A stretch of DNA of 64,000 bases from Sulfurimonas sp. (GTDB taxonomy: Bacteria; Campylobacterota; Campylobacteria; Campylobacterales; Sulfurimonadaceae), in assembly GCA_030949945.1 (NCBI GenBank), contig JAUZRZ010000025.1, positions 1 through 64,000 on the forward strand. The letters are read 5' to 3'. Below, one piece after another: positions 36,797 to 48,158 of the stretch (position 1 is its first letter; every line of letters begins with the position of its first letter). Position numbers and translations under genes: made by a program. The notes under the pieces are model-generated. The model was not told where the DNA came from. It saw only the letters and a program-made list of their open reading frames with translations, and ran no database searches.

Positions 36797-38716
36797 TTAT
36801 TTATTGTATAGCATTATTAAAGGTGTGATTTCTGAAAATACCACTGCACGCTTATTCTCTTCTTCATTGAGTATATACTCTAAAAGAAGTGCTATATTTT
36901 CATCAACTCCCTTCACAAGTTTTCTTATATCCTCAAGCTTTTCGCGTTTGTTTACATTTGTAAAACGCTCGTATGCACTGTATGGCTCTTTTTTTGATAA
37001 AGCATAGTACAAACGGCGACCAAGTTCAAAGACTTCAAACTCTTCATTTTTTCCAGTTATAACTTTTGTCTCAAATCCAAAATCAATATTAATATTTTTA
37101 GCCCTCATATATGCTTGAAGCATCATAAGAAAACCTATTTTTGCATGTGTAAAGTTTGAGAGGACTCGTGTATAAAAACCTTCAAAATGTTCACCCTCTT
37201 TTCGTAACTTTTTATACTCAAGCATCAAAGACTCAACATAATATTTTGCATACTCAAGCGGAGCGGACTTTATAACGGTATGCCCCTCTGTAGATTCGCC
37301 CATAAGTTTTCCACCGAGAAAGATATGCACACCACTACCGTTAACTCCCTCTATCTTAGCCTTACACCCCTCAAAACCTATATCTCCCAGACCATGAATA
37401 CCACATCCTTTCACACACGCAGACCAGTACATTCGTACACGTCCACTCTCTAGGGGAACTCTCTCTCCAAGGTAGTTCGCCATGGCTATCGCATCATTTT
37501 TATTTTCAATCACTCCAAAAGGGCAGTGCTCAGTTCCTGCACAAGCAATAAGATGATTTTTATAAGGAGTGTCTATATTTTTATACTCAAGAAAAAATGC
37601 CTCTTTTAGTAAAGCATCTAAATCTTTAACACCCATAATATAAAAACTCTGCTCCATATCAAAACGCAGCTCACCATTTCCATACTTCTGTGCTAACTCC
37701 CCTGCATTTATCATAGCAGAACCTGTAAATATACCTGATGGTACTACCGCATGCACTCCAAGGGTAGCATCACGAAGTTGAATTTTTCCATGGTCAGGTT
37801 CAACATAGTCCATCTTTGTCATAGTCTCACCAGCACTAGCAAAATCAATCTCTGCGTTTTCGGCGAATAGCCTTTGCCATCTCATCCATACCAACCGCAT
37901 CTATTAAAAAACAGAGTCTATTTTTATTACGGTTATCGCGAAAACCAAAACGTTTAAAAAGGTCGATAATCGAGCTAAATGCAGCTAAAACTCTCATCCT
38001 CATTTTTAAGAAATATATTTGCACTTTTTGCAAGCATTCCAACACGACCACCAAGATACAAGGTTGTATCCAGAACATTCCATCTTTTTGGGCTAAGTAC
38101 AAAACAGCAATCATTTCCATAAACATTACATCTGTTTGAAAGATTTCCTGTGATAGAAGTGTTAAACTTTCGAGGAAGTGTTGAAATCCACTCAGGATTT
38201 CCTAAAAACTTCTCTTGAAGTTTTGAAAAGTGTTCTATGAGAAGGAATAACATTATCAAAAGCCAAATCATCAAAAGGATCCGCAACAATCCCACGAATA
38301 TTATCTACCCCTGTTTGAAACGCAGATATACCAACATCGTTTAGTCGTTTTATGATGGGAGGAAGTGATTCTATAGTCAAATATCGTAGCTCACACTGCT
38401 GTCTTGTTGTTAAGTCTAGATAATCCTCTCCAAACTCTTTAGCACACTCTCCTATCACTTTAGCTTGCTCACCTGTCATAAATCCACCAGGAATACGAAG
38501 CTTTAACATAAACTTCTCAGGTGTTGCAGGACGGTAGTAGATACCAAAACATTTTAAGAAGTAGGATTTATCCTCTTCGGGGACAGAGTCAAATCCATTT
38601 TGGGCATACTCTTCTAATTTTTCATATGCTTCAAATGGTGTTTTTAACTCTTTGAGTTTTTCAATCTTATTTAATTTTTTGTTTCTTGCATCAAATGCTT
38701 CTTGCAGTGCTTTCAT
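36797..38716 (-). CDS. nirA: ferredoxin-type assimilatory nitrite reductase (three frame breaks)
   Basis: A sirohaem/[4Fe-4S] enzyme reducing nitrite to ammonium. The first part (MKALQEAFDARNKKLNKIEK, FMLKLRIPGGFMTGEQAKVI, DLTTRQQCELRYL, GVDNIRGIVADP) is typical. Frames shift near 38200, 37985 and 37860, with continuous homology between them (LPRKFNTSITGN, LGGRVGMLAKSANIFL). The C-terminal part carries the cluster ligands CAGTEHC and CVKGC (C-x5-C, C-x3-C). The total is ~640 aa, slightly longer than plant NirA. It lies 68 bp downstream of nasA, so the two form a nitrate assimilation operon. Sulfite reductase is the main alternative; the nasA neighbour favours nitrite. Confidence 0.87.
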
Positions 38717-38784
38717 AATAAGTCCATATAATTTAAATATAAGGAATTTTATCTTTTTTTAAGCAATATATGACATTTTTTTGA

Positions 38785-41093
38785 TTATTTTTTAAACAAA
38801 TCAGCTTTTTCTTCCTCTTTTTCCTTAAATTTTATTCCCTCAAATGCACTCTTTATATGTTCTATCTCACCCATAATTTCTTCCTCTTCTAAACGCAGCC
38901 CCTCAGGGACTTCAATAGAGTGAAGTTGAATTGCAGTTTGCTTGAAGTTTGGTTCACCTGATTTTGGACAAAAGCTTTCATTAGTCAGAGTATTTATAAG
39001 CTGTTCATTAAAATGAAAAGGAACAAAAACATTTCCCTCTCTTACACTTCCTGTCACTCTTACAACCACATCTTCAATGCGACCACGAGCAGAAGAGAGT
39101 GCCATTCTATCGCCACTTTTTACTTTTAGTTTTTTAGCATCATTTGGGCTTACATCTACCCAAGCTTCAGGAGCTAAATCATTTAAGATGTCTATACTTC
39201 GTGTTTTTGTACGGGTATGCCACTGTTCCACTGTTCTTCCAGTGTTTAAGATAACGGGAAAGTCCGCTGATTGGGATTCTGCCATAGGAAACCACTCTGC
39301 ACAGATAAGATTTGCTTTTTTATCTTTAGTTCTAAACGCCATATCTGGTGAGTATAAACGCTTAGTTCCCTTTGGATTTTCCTCGTTACAAGGCCACTGC
39401 ACACCATTTTCAGATTCAAGAAGTGCATAATCTATACCAGAGTAGTCACACAACTGTCCTTTAGATACTCTCTTCCACTCTTCAAAAGCATCTTGTGGCT
39501 TACTCCATGAAGGAAATAGCATCTCATTTACACCCTCAAAATATTTTGAAAACTCTAAGACAATATCAAAGTCACTTTTTGTATCGCCAAGAGGTTCAAC
39601 TGCCTTGTTCGCTTTGTTGCATCGGCGTTCAGAGTTTGTGTAAACACCCTCTTTCTCACCCCATGTAGCTGCTGCAAAAACAACATCTGCAATTTGAGCT
39701 GTATCTCCAAAAAAAGCATCTTGAACAACTAACAAGTCAAGTTTTGCTAGAGTTTTACGAAGTTTTTCTTGATTTACAAAACTAACAAGTGGATTTGTCG
39801 CTGTTATCCAAAGGGCTTTAATTTCCCCTCTGTCTATAGCATCAATAATCTCAGCATATTTATACCCACGAGAAGTTGGAACTATCTCCTCTGGTACATT
39901 TACGATGCTCGCATACTCTTTTAAAGCTCTCTCATCCCCAAAAGTTTCTATACCCTGGAAGACTTGAGGTAAATCCTGTCTCACGTGTTCCCATTGCATT
40001 ACACTGACCTGTGATACTAAAAGGACCTGTTCCCTCTCGACCAATATGCCCAGTTAGGAGGTGGAGGTTGATGATGGCACTTACCGTATCTGTTCCCATA
40101 AAAGATTGGTTCACACCCATAGTCCAAGCAGAGATAACAGCATCTGAGGAGACAAACTCACGAGCAAGTGCATAAAGAGTTTTTACATCTATTCCCGTTA
40201 TATTTGCCACCTCTTGAGGAGGATAATCTTGCACATGGCGTTTGAGTTCTTTATAGCCATTTACATTTGCTAGTATATAACCCTCATCTTCCCATCCCTG
40301 TTCCATTACTATGTATGCAAGACCATTATAGAGTGCTAAATCGGTTCGAGGTTTTATGGGAACAAACAAGTCTGCCATCTGTGAAGTTTTACTAGCACGA
40401 GGATCAATTACTATGACTTTTTTATTTGGATTTTTATTGATATGAAGTGTGATTATAGGATGATTGTCTGCGATATTTGCACCGATGAGAAAAATAGTAT
40501 CGGCATGAGTAAAGTCTTCATATGAAGAGACCGGACCATCACTTCCAAGAGATTGTTTATAACCCATCACGGCTGATGCCATACAGAGTGTAGTATTTCC
40601 ATCAAAGTTGTTTGTTTTAAGTCCTAACTGCACGAACTTTCCAAGAGTATAAAACTCTTCTGTTAAAAGTTGTCCTGTACCTATGACAGCTACAGCTTTT
40701 TCTCCATGTTCTTTTGCGATGCGTTTAAACTCAGAACTTACTTTAGTAAAAGTTTCATCCCATGAAGCCGCTTCTAACTTTCCATCTTTTTTTATAAGTG
40801 GTGTTAAAATCCTATCTTTGGAGTTTATCATCTGGTGTTCAGAGAGACCTTTTGGACAGAGTGTTCCCATGTTTACACCATGTTTTGGATTTCCTTTTGT
40901 ATGAAACTGCTTTTCCATCTTTTACACCGATGTAGAGACCACAACCAACACCACAGTAACCACAAGTAGAAAAAACCCATTTATCAGGCTTGTTTGCATC
41001 ACTTATCATCCCAAAAGTATCATCATGAGAGAGTTTATACTTCGCCTCCTTTATATCAAAACCTAAAAAATCTTTTATTTTATTTATCATCAT
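38785..41093 (-). CDS. nasA: assimilatory nitrate reductase, molybdopterin catalytic subunit (two frame breaks)
   Basis: A cytoplasmic Mo-bisMGD enzyme reducing nitrate to nitrite. The N-terminal [4Fe-4S] motif is CGYCGVGCGL plus GTLCPKGL. There is no Tat signal peptide, in contrast to periplasmic NapA. Further signatures: DGNTTLCMASAVMGYKQSLG, VIDPRASKTSQMADLF, TMGVNQSFMGTDTVSAIINL, HLLTGHIGREGTGPFSITGQ, QCNAMGTRETG and NTGRTVEQWHTRTKT. One extra A near 40900 and one extra T near 39960 break the frame. With them corrected the protein is ~765 aa. It is followed by nirA. The C-terminus lacks an obvious extra iron-sulfur domain, so an external electron donor is needed. Confidence 0.9.
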
Positions 41094-41228
41094 AAACTCT
41101 TTATATTATATTATTGTAGATAATAGCATAAGTTTAAATAGATTTATAAAATAAATAGTATATAAATTAAGCAGAAGTAGAGATGGAATGAAATATGCTT
41201 TTATATCTTAAAAAGTAAAAGATTAATT

Positions 41229-42018
41229 ATGCAAATTTTCCTAGGTACAAATGAAACTATTATTAAAATAAACTCTAAATCAGTTGGAGTAGGGTATATA
41301 CAAGATTTTATTAATACTCACTTTTCACATAGAAGTATATATAAAAATATTATACTAATTCCAGCTTCGAACGATGATTCATATCATAGAACATTCTTGT
41401 TCAAAGTGGATTTACACTCTCTATACTAAACGCACAAAGAACTTCATTCCTGAGCTGAAGGAGAGGCTTGTTATTAGACAAAAAAAAGCGATTAAGATTA
41501 TTTTACCTCAAAACTTAGTTCATCATCTTATTTATACTATAATCGATGAGAGTAGTGTTTCATTGGAGATAAAACCAAAAAACTATAAAATCGTAAAATG
41601 TATTAAATCTTATATAAATATACCAATAGTACATACTGACTCTGGAACAATTCTTCATTTACAAAATAACCGTGATAAAAAACTTTTAAAAGAGTTTATG
41701 AACTCAGCATCTCTTATAGATATTGAACATAAACATGTCTATAAGAAGAAAGAATTTGCAGAATTTTTCAAAGAAGAAAAAGATAAAAGGACAAGGAATA
41801 TACAAGAAAATCCTACTTGTCCCTATCTCACATTAGGTCTCTTGCCTAGTGATACACTCTCTGAGATAAAAAAACGTTATAAATACCTAGCAAAGTGCCA
41901 TCATCCTGATATGATACATACTCAAGATGAAGCGACACTTATCAAACACACTAAGGTATTTCAAAATATTCTTAATGCATATCAAACAATTTTAAAAGAG
42001 ACTAAGCTTGCATCTTAA
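41229..42018 (+). CDS. protein with C-terminal J domain (one frame break)
   Basis: A ~260-aa protein read from ATG 41229 (MQIFLGTNETIIKINSKSVG) with a frame shift near 41405, after which IPELKERLVIRQKKAIKIIL follows. The C-terminus (YLTLGLLPSDTLSEIKKRYK, YLAKCHHPDMIH) is a J domain with an intact HPD motif, so it should stimulate an Hsp70 ATPase. The N-terminal part is not like DnaJ zinc or client domains; I do not recognise it. It diverges from nasA and converges on chemosensory cluster II with a 4-bp overlap. Confidence 0.75.
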
Positions 42019-43073
42019 AAGAACTCTAAGTCATCATCCTCTTCATCCATATCTTCTTCAAGCTCTTCTTCTTTAAAAATATTTTCCAACTCAAGTATAT
42101 TTGATGAAAACGATGCATCAAAATAATGAATATCTTCAGTCTTATAAGCCACAAAAATAACATTAATCCATTTTTCAAGATCATTAATAATACCAATAAG
42201 AACTGACACTAAAAGGTTTTTCTTTGCTTCTATATCTTCAACAGTTAAGTTACTTAAAAATTCATTTAAGGAGAAGAAAGCTCTTTCAATAATGGGAAAA
42301 ACAAACATTGAAGCAATTAAAATTTCTATATCTTTAATTTTTTCATTAATAAGAGTAATTTTTCCTATGGCATCTGCTGACTCCAGAGATTCCATCTCAT
42401 ATATATCTCCAATAAGACTATCTAAACTACTTGTAAAACTTTCAACCTTATCAATTATTGTGTCATCAAGGGAGTTAATAAACTCCGCTGCAGAGATTTT
42501 TTCAACTTGTGTAAAACGCAAGTCTTTTTCTTTTGTACTATCTCTTTTTGCTATTTTCTTTTTATTACTCAAAACTGGAGCTGTTTTTTCTTCAAGCTTT
42601 TCATAAGGAGAAAAAAGTTGATTTTCTAAGATTTTAATATAATCGCCTAATGCCTTTTCAGCAGTTACTCGTTGAAGCATTCTGTATAAAAATAGATATG
42701 TATTTTCCCTATCAAAAGCACTCGGAAGTGATCCATCAAACTCATACCATAAATTCATCTCTTCTACTCTACTATGTTTACTATCTTGAATGAGATATAT
42801 TCTTAAAAAATCATTTTTATATCGTGCAATTTGCATAAACTGTTTCAAATTTTTGTACTCTTTTAAAAAAGTACCCTTGTCTAGCTCTATAAAAACAATA
42901 TCTGTTAATATCAGATCGCTACTGTCTATAATTTCTAAACTCTCACAATATTTACATTCTTTAAAAATTGTTTTAAACATATTATAGTACTTATCATTTA
43001 CATTATTAATGCCTATAAAGTTACAGATTAAATTTGAAGCATACTCATTTGTAAGTTTTTTAATTCCTGTCAT
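42015..43073 (-). CDS. pseudo-receiver protein with helical domain and acidic FF tail (1)
   Basis: A 352-aa intact protein. The N-terminal ~150 residues follow a receiver-like pattern (LILTDIVFIELDKGTFLKEY, NDFLRIYLIQDSKHSR) but lack the acidic pair at strand 1 and the Thr/Lys switch, so it is probably not phosphorylated. The C-terminal ~160 residues are helical (LEKWINVIFVAYKTEDIHYF, FSSNILELENIF) and end in a very acidic tail, EEDMDEEDDDLEFF. The domain and tail match those at 44158 and 11855 in outline (W/Y...F, then an F-x-D-S-x-x-x-N pattern, then the tail). The start ATG overlaps the cheB stop (TAATG), so translation is coupled. It is the last gene of chemosensory cluster II. Confidence 0.7.
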   Translation of the reverse strand: MTGIKKLTNEYASNLICNFIGINNVNDKYYNMFKTIFKECKYCESLEIIDSSDLILTDIVFIELDKGTFLKEYKNLKQFMQIARYKNDFLRIYLIQDSKHSRVEEMNLWYEFDGSLPSAFDRENTYLFLYRMLQRVTAEKALGDYIKILENQLFSPYEKLEEKTAPVLSNKKKIAKRDSTKEKDLRFTQVEKISAAEFINSLDDTIIDKVESFTSSLDSLIGDIYEMESLESADAIGKITLINEKIKDIEILIASMFVFPIIERAFFSLNEFLSNLTVEDIEAKKNLLVSVLIGIINDLEKWINVIFVAYKTEDIHYFDASFSSNILELENIFKEEELEEDMDEEDDDLEFF

Positions 43074-44138
43074 TATCTTGCCGTATTAATAATTTTTGCC
43101 ATCTCTTTGAGACTTAAACTTGATTTTGCACCACCAATTTCAACAGCTTTTTTTGGCATCCCATAAACAATACAACTCTTTTCTTCTTGAGCATATGTTG
43201 CAGCTCCGGACTCTTTCATCTCGAGTAGTCCACTAGCTCCATCATCTCCCATTCCTGTTAAGTATAAAACCTACACCAAAAATACCTACATTTTTTGCCA
43301 TTGAACGAAATAAAACATTTACACTCGGTTTGTGCGAATTTACTTTTGGATAATTTTTCAATTCAACTTTATACTGAAATCCATGTTTATGTACTTCCAT
43401 ATGTAAATCACCTGGGGCAATTAAAATTCGACCATGCATTAAAGTATCTCCATCTGCCGCTTCTTTAACATGAGAAGAGGGTAGTACCTGATTAAGTCTT
43501 CCAGCAAAAGATGCCGTAAATCCTGCTGGCATATGTTGGGTAATAACTACAGGAGGATGATTTGGCTCAAGTTGAAGTAGTAACTCTTCGAGAATTTGTA
43601 CACCACCTGTTGACGCACCAATTGCAACTATTTTTTTTGATGGAGGCCGAGAATTTACTGCTTTAACACTACTTGAGACTTGTTTTTCATTTAAAACTTT
43701 ACTATCACTTGTTCTTTTAATATTATGTACAAAATTCATACGAGACCTTGCTGCTATGCGAACTTTAGATACAAACTCCTCTTTTTTCTCTCCAAAAAAC
43801 TCATATATATTTGAAGTTGGTTTCAAAACAATATCAACAGCACCCATTCTCATTGCATCAATAGCTGCCGAACTTCCCCTCTCAACAAGAGTTGAGCATA
43901 TAATAGTTGGAATAGGTTTTTGCTTAGCAATCATCTCTAAAAATGTCAGACCATCCATCTTTGGCATCTCTATGTCGAGTATAAATACATCGGGCAAACC
44001 TGTACTCTTAAAAAGTTCAAATGCATCTACAGGATTTACACTACTCCCAATGATTTTAATATCACTTACACCAGAAAAAATCTTTTTAAACTCATTTCGC
44101 ACTAATGCTGAGTCATCAATTATAAATACTTTTATCAT
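43073..44138 (-). CDS. cheB: CheB methylesterase (cluster II, one frame break)
   Basis: A receiver ([55 protein letters not shown]) followed by a methylesterase with Ser in [14 protein letters not shown] and His in [14 protein letters not shown]. The frame breaks near 43260; the next frame supplies the catalytic Asp ([17 protein letters not shown]) and the C-terminus to a stop at 43073. The full length is ~354 aa. It lies between the two pseudo-receiver genes, the unusual feature of this end of the cluster. Confidence 0.93.
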
Positions 44139-44157
44139 TTTAGCTCTCCTTTGGCTC

Positions 44158-45060
44158 TTAAAAAAAGTCTAGTTCACTTCCATCATCTGTCTCATCAACT
44201 CCGCTAAGTGTATGTTGCATAAAGTCTATATTACTTTGTAGAGAGTCTTTAAAAATTGCAACATTTTTAAAGACTCTATCTAAAAACATACTGATTAAAT
44301 AAACACTTATATCACTTAAAATTTCAGATAAATAATTAAAGCCATGAAGATTGGCAGGTTCAACACTTTCCAATTCTAAGCCTTTTAAATATATAGCAAG
44401 TTGAGTATATATTGGAGCTACACTCTTAGTATGTGGTGTCTTTGAAAATATATGTGCAACGGCATCTAACTCATCTGCAATATTAACAAAAAAATTATGT
44501 GTTAAATTTCCCGCATCAAGTTCATCTACCATCAAAACTAACTCATCCGCTACAAATAATGCACTAGCTTCGTAACTATCTAAAAACTTATCTATACTCT
44601 CTTCTTCATGAGTATGCTTCATTACAATATTTCTTCTTCCAATTGAATTAATAGTGTAGGGGCGAGATAAAAGAGTAAAAAGCTTTTTATGAAAAATATT
44701 TTTATCAATAGGATATGTAACAACACTATCAGCTTTTGGTACTATCTCGAAAACTTTCTTATAATTTCTTGGTTCATATAGTAAGATCGTTAAAACATCT
44801 TCTTTAAAGTTTTCAATAGCAGTATAATACTCTTGGACCAAAGCATCATTTGCTGTTGCATCTATTATGGCTATTGTAATATGGCGCTTTAAAAGTACAG
44901 CATTAATTTTTTCGAGCATCTCTTTTGTCATATCTATCTTTGATGCTGATGAAAAGAATATGGATGTTTCATCATAAATTTTTTCACTCTCTCTACCAAT
45001 ATATAAAATATTATGACTGCTAGCTAAAAATTGTACATAATTACTATAGTGTTTATTCAT
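44158..45060 (-). CDS. pseudo-receiver protein with helical domain and acidic FF tail (2)
   Basis: A ~300-aa protein. The N-terminal ~140 residues read as a degenerate receiver: HNILYIGRESEKIYD, ITIAIIDATAND, VLTILLYEPRNY and VVTYPIDKNIFHKKLFTLL, where the conserved Lys of KP is replaced. The helical C-terminal domain (ISVYLISMFLDRVFKNVAIF, SLQSNIDFMQHTL) ends DETDDGSELDFF. It shares plan and tail with the genes at 42015 and 11855. GGAGGG lies before two adjacent ATGs (45063 and 45060); the second is better spaced. It overlaps the parA stop by 8 bp and is translationally coupled to it. Confidence 0.7.
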   Translation of the reverse strand: MNKHYSNYVQFLASSHNILYIGRESEKIYDETSIFFSSASKIDMTKEMLEKINAVLLKRHITIAIIDATANDALVQEYYTAIENFKEDVLTILLYEPRNYKKVFEIVPKADSVVTYPIDKNIFHKKLFTLLSRPYTINSIGRRNIVMKHTHEEESIDKFLDSYEASALFVADELVLMVDELDAGNLTHNFFVNIADELDAVAHIFSKTPHTKSVAPIYTQLAIYLKGLELESVEPANLHGFNYLSEILSDISVYLISMFLDRVFKNVAIFKDSLQSNIDFMQHTLSGVDETDDGSELDFF

Positions 45061-45883
45061 CATTCCCTCCAAATATAATCTCATCTAGTTTTTTAAATGC
45101 CACCTGAAGGACATCTTTATCATATTTAATCGCACTTTTTGTTATATAATTTTTAAAACTTAATAACTTCACTTCATCTTCCCTTGATACAGAAGAAAAT
45201 GAATTTTCTAGTGCACCAATAAAGTCTTTTTTTTGTTGAACCATCTCATATATAGTTAGTCCAAATCTACGGCTATACTTTATCACTTCATCATCTAACA
45301 TTAAAATATAATTTTCTTTATCATCATCAAAGAGATTATCTACTACAGCATTTATATTTTTAAAAATTCCTCGCACATCTCCAAAATAATTTTCAAATTG
45401 ATACTTGACATATTCAGCATCTTTTACCCTGTTTAGAGCGAAAATAAGCTTTAGTTTTGGATTGTAGCCTTTGAGGACTGTGTAAATAAAGCTTGCATTT
45501 ATAGCATCTTGCTCACCATCAAGTATAGGAATAACTACAGCATCTAAAAAGTGAATCATTCCACTGTCATTTAGAGCTTCTACAAGTGTCATAGTTGTCT
45601 TATTTGCTCCTATATCTAAACATAAGGAGTCATTTGTCGCAAAAATTTCTGCTAGTTCTTCTCTAAGCAGAGGAGAAGAAACATTAACTTGACTACGAAT
45701 ACTTAAACTACTTGCATGAAAACTTGAAGCATCAGAATTTTCATCATCAAACTCATAATGTCGTACAGCTTTTTTTTCATTTTTATCAAAAGATATGGTA
45801 GAGATTAACTGCATAGATAGTGTACTCTTTCCTACACCGCCTTTACTCGATATTACAGCAATTTTCAAGGCTTGACTCATCAT
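45053..45883 (-). CDS. ParA/MinD-type ATPase of chemosensory cluster II
   Basis: A 276-aa protein with the deviant Walker A motif AVISSKGGVGKSTLSMQLI. SLCLDIGANKTTMTLVEAL replaces the usual DTPP region, VVIPILDGEQDAINASFIYT follows, and KLIFALNRVKDAEYV contains the NR motif. It is divergent from the ParA of cluster I (KGGSAKTT), and the DIGANKTT region recalls ParA proteins of plasmid mobilisation or array-positioning type. Array positioning is inferred from context. It lies between cheR (stop inside its ribosome site) and a pseudo-receiver gene. Confidence 0.82.
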   Translation of the reverse strand: MMSQALKIAVISSKGGVGKSTLSMQLISTISFDKNEKKAVRHYEFDDENSDASSFHASSLSIRSQVNVSSPLLREELAEIFATNDSLCLDIGANKTTMTLVEALNDSGMIHFLDAVVIPILDGEQDAINASFIYTVLKGYNPKLKLIFALNRVKDAEYVKYQFENYFGDVRGIFKNINAVVDNLFDDDKENYILMLDDEVIKYSRRFGLTIYEMVQQKKDFIGALENSFSSVSREDEVKLLSFKNYITKSAIKYDKDVLQVAFKKLDEIIFGGNDE

Positions 45884-45886
45884 CTC

Positions 45887-46689
45887 CTACCTTATCTTTT
45901 GGTATACAGAAGTTGAAACTGTTTTAAGATGTGGTGTCTTTATCATATTTAAATTCTCCGTTAAAGATATAAAAAATATCCTCCGAGTTTGAGGTTTTTT
46001 ATAACATTATCTACAACTAATTGCTTAGTATCATCATCAAAGTAAATTAGTACATTTCGTAACCAGATTACATCAAAGAGACCGACTTCACTGTTATATT
46101 GCATAAGGTTTCCAACTTTAAAATCTATATTATTGAGTAAACTTCTCTCAATCATAAACTGCCCTTCGTGACTTCCTTTACCTTTAAGACAATAAAGCTT
46201 TTTCAAGTTCAGTGGAATTTTATCTGACCACTTTTCAGGATAGAGTCCAACTCTAGCTTTTTTAATAACATCAGTATTAATATCTGTTCCTACAACTTCC
46301 CAATCACTTCTTGCTACTTTTTGATCTAAAAGCATCGCTACAGAATAAGCTTCAGCACCTACAGATGCAGCTGCACTCCAAAAACGAAACTTACTCTTAA
46401 GTGGGTGTTTAGGTAATATATTTTTTTGTAAATACTCAAAATGATCTATCTCCCTAAAAAAATAGGTCTCATTCGTTGAAATAAGGTTAATCATCTCAAC
46501 CCTTTCATGTGCATCAATTTGAATAAGTCTTATATAGTCCACATAAGAGTCAAACTTATAAAATAGTAAACGCTTTAAAAGTCTACTCTGTACAAGGTGC
46601 TTTTTTGAGTCTTGTAAATCAATTCCGACTTCTGAAAAAACTATCTTTTGTATAGTTCTAAACTCACTATCTTTTAAATTTATTGCCAT
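45887..46689 (-). CDS. cheR: CheR-type receptor methyltransferase (cluster II, one frame break)
   Basis: A ~267-aa methyltransferase: NETYFFREIDHFEYLQKNIL, WSAAASVGAEAYSVAMLL (SAM loop), EVVGTDINTDVIKKARVGLY, VIWLRNVLIYFDDDTKQLV and NLKLGGY. At the T-run near 45972 the frame breaks; the next frame gives FISLTENLNMIKTPHLKTVS, then TSVYQKIR, and ends at 45887, matching the usual CheR C-terminus. The SAM loop reads SVGAEAYS rather than the common STGEEPYS, a divergent but plausible version. Confidence 0.88.
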
Positions 46690-46695
46690 CTCAAA

Positions 46696-47644
46696 TTACA
46701 CTATATATTTTAAAATAGCTTCACTCAGTGCTAACATGTTTACTTTTCCAATAATATCTTGAGCACCAGCTTTTAGGAGTGATTCTGCCATATTATCATT
46801 TGACATATTAGTATGAACAATAATATTTATATCTGCATATTTCTTTTCACTACGAAGGTTGTCTATCACATCACGACCTCCAAGAACTGGCATCTCTAAG
46901 TCTGTTATGAAAGAGTGCTATTGTCTCAGGTGCTATATGTTTTAAATCTTCTAAAAGAAGTTGTCCATTTTCATACATTCTATACTTTAGTCCCATCTTA
47001 ACAAAAAGTGATTCAGCCATCTTACGGATAAACTTACTATCGTCTGCAAAAAGTACTAGTTTGTCATTTGATACTCTTTGAATTTTTTTAGTATCATCCG
47101 CTGCCTTAGTATCGATAGTGTCAAAAATGTCAATAAGCATCTTATCACTATCAAATATTAAGCACATTTCACTTCTTTGAGCGATATTGACACGAGTAAT
47201 AAATGATGTTTTTTCATCATTTTGAGAGTTGTCTGTCATAGTTTCAGGAGGTATATTTACTATATACTCCACCCTTTTAACCACTATTCCTAATCTATGC
47301 CCACCATAGTGAGCCAGAACAATTAACTCATACTCACTCTCATCAAGCACTTTATTCCCAAACCACTTGTCAAAATTCACGATAGTAGTCATATTACCAC
47401 GGATATCTGCAGTACCAATAATGAGACCTTCAGTATTTGTTTTAGCAATATCAATATCTTTATAGACTAAAAGCTCTTCTATCTTTGAGACATTTTTTGC
47501 ATAAAACTGTCCATCACTTCCTTCAAATATAAGATATTGACTTGTATCATTAGCATTTGCACTTACTAATGCAAGTAAATCCAGCTCTTCTTCATCATCT
47601 AAAATATTTGTGTCATTAGCTATATCTTCATCATACTCTTGCAT
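46696..47644 (-). CDS. CheV-type protein (CheW + receiver, one frame break)
   Basis: An acidic N-terminus precedes a CheW domain (QYLIFEGSDGQFYAKNVSKI, LIIGTADIRGNMTTIVNFDKWF, RLGIVVKRVEYIVNI) and then a receiver (VLFADDSKFIRKMAESLFVK). The break near 46908 falls inside the phospho-acceptor region; the joined reading is ALFITDLEMPVLGGRDVID, then IIVHTNMSNDNMAES and IIGKVNMLALSEAI. CheV is a phosphorylatable adaptor common in Campylobacterota. It lies between the CheW gene and cheR. Confidence 0.88.
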
Positions 47645-47655
47645 ATGTTTTCACT

Positions 47656-48147
47656 TTATTCTACTAGTTGTGAAAGTTCATCAATATCTAAAATAGTTTT
47701 AGTATTTAAAATAGCGATATACTTTTCATCATATTTTCCCATACATAGGATAAACTTAGGATCCACTTTTGAACCAAACTCAGGTGCTTTTTTAAGATCT
47801 GAAGCTTCTATATTGTCCACTTCATAAACCTCATCTATAAGTATCCCTATCTCCATACTCTCTTCATGCTCACCAATATGAACAACAATAATTGATGTTT
47901 TCTCACCTATAGCTGTTGTACCTATGGAGAATCTCTCAAGCAAGTCTATAACAGGAACAATATTTCCACGTATATTTGTCACACCTTTTACTGAAGTGTT
48001 TATTTTTGGGACTTTAGTTATACCTGAGTACTCAACTATCTCTTTTGCACTCAAAGCCTCAATGGCATACATAACACCACCTACTAGAAAAAGTAGGTAC
48101 TGTCCCTGACTACTCTCTTCTTCTAAATAGCTCTTTTTATCTTGCAT
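47656..48147 (-). CDS. cheW: CheW adaptor (cluster II)
   Basis: A 163-aa single CheW domain: QYLLFLVGGVMYAIEALSAK, GVTNIRGNIVPVIDLLERF, TSIIVVHIGEHEESMEIGIL and VDEVYEVDNI. It couples receptor to CheA. Complete, 11 bp downstream of the receptor gene. Confidence 0.94.
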   Translation of the reverse strand: MQDKKSYLEEESSQGQYLLFLVGGVMYAIEALSAKEIVEYSGITKVPKINTSVKGVTNIRGNIVPVIDLLERFSIGTTAIGEKTSIIVVHIGEHEESMEIGILIDEVYEVDNIEASDLKKAPEFGSKVDPKFILCMGKYDEKYIAILNTKTILDIDELSQLVE

Positions 48148-48158
48148 ACTAGGCTCTT

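Noticed and set aside
39077-39430. Plus-strand open frame of 117 codons inside nasA
   Set aside because: It is antisense to conserved molybdopterin-domain sequence, with no ribosome site or recognisable domain.
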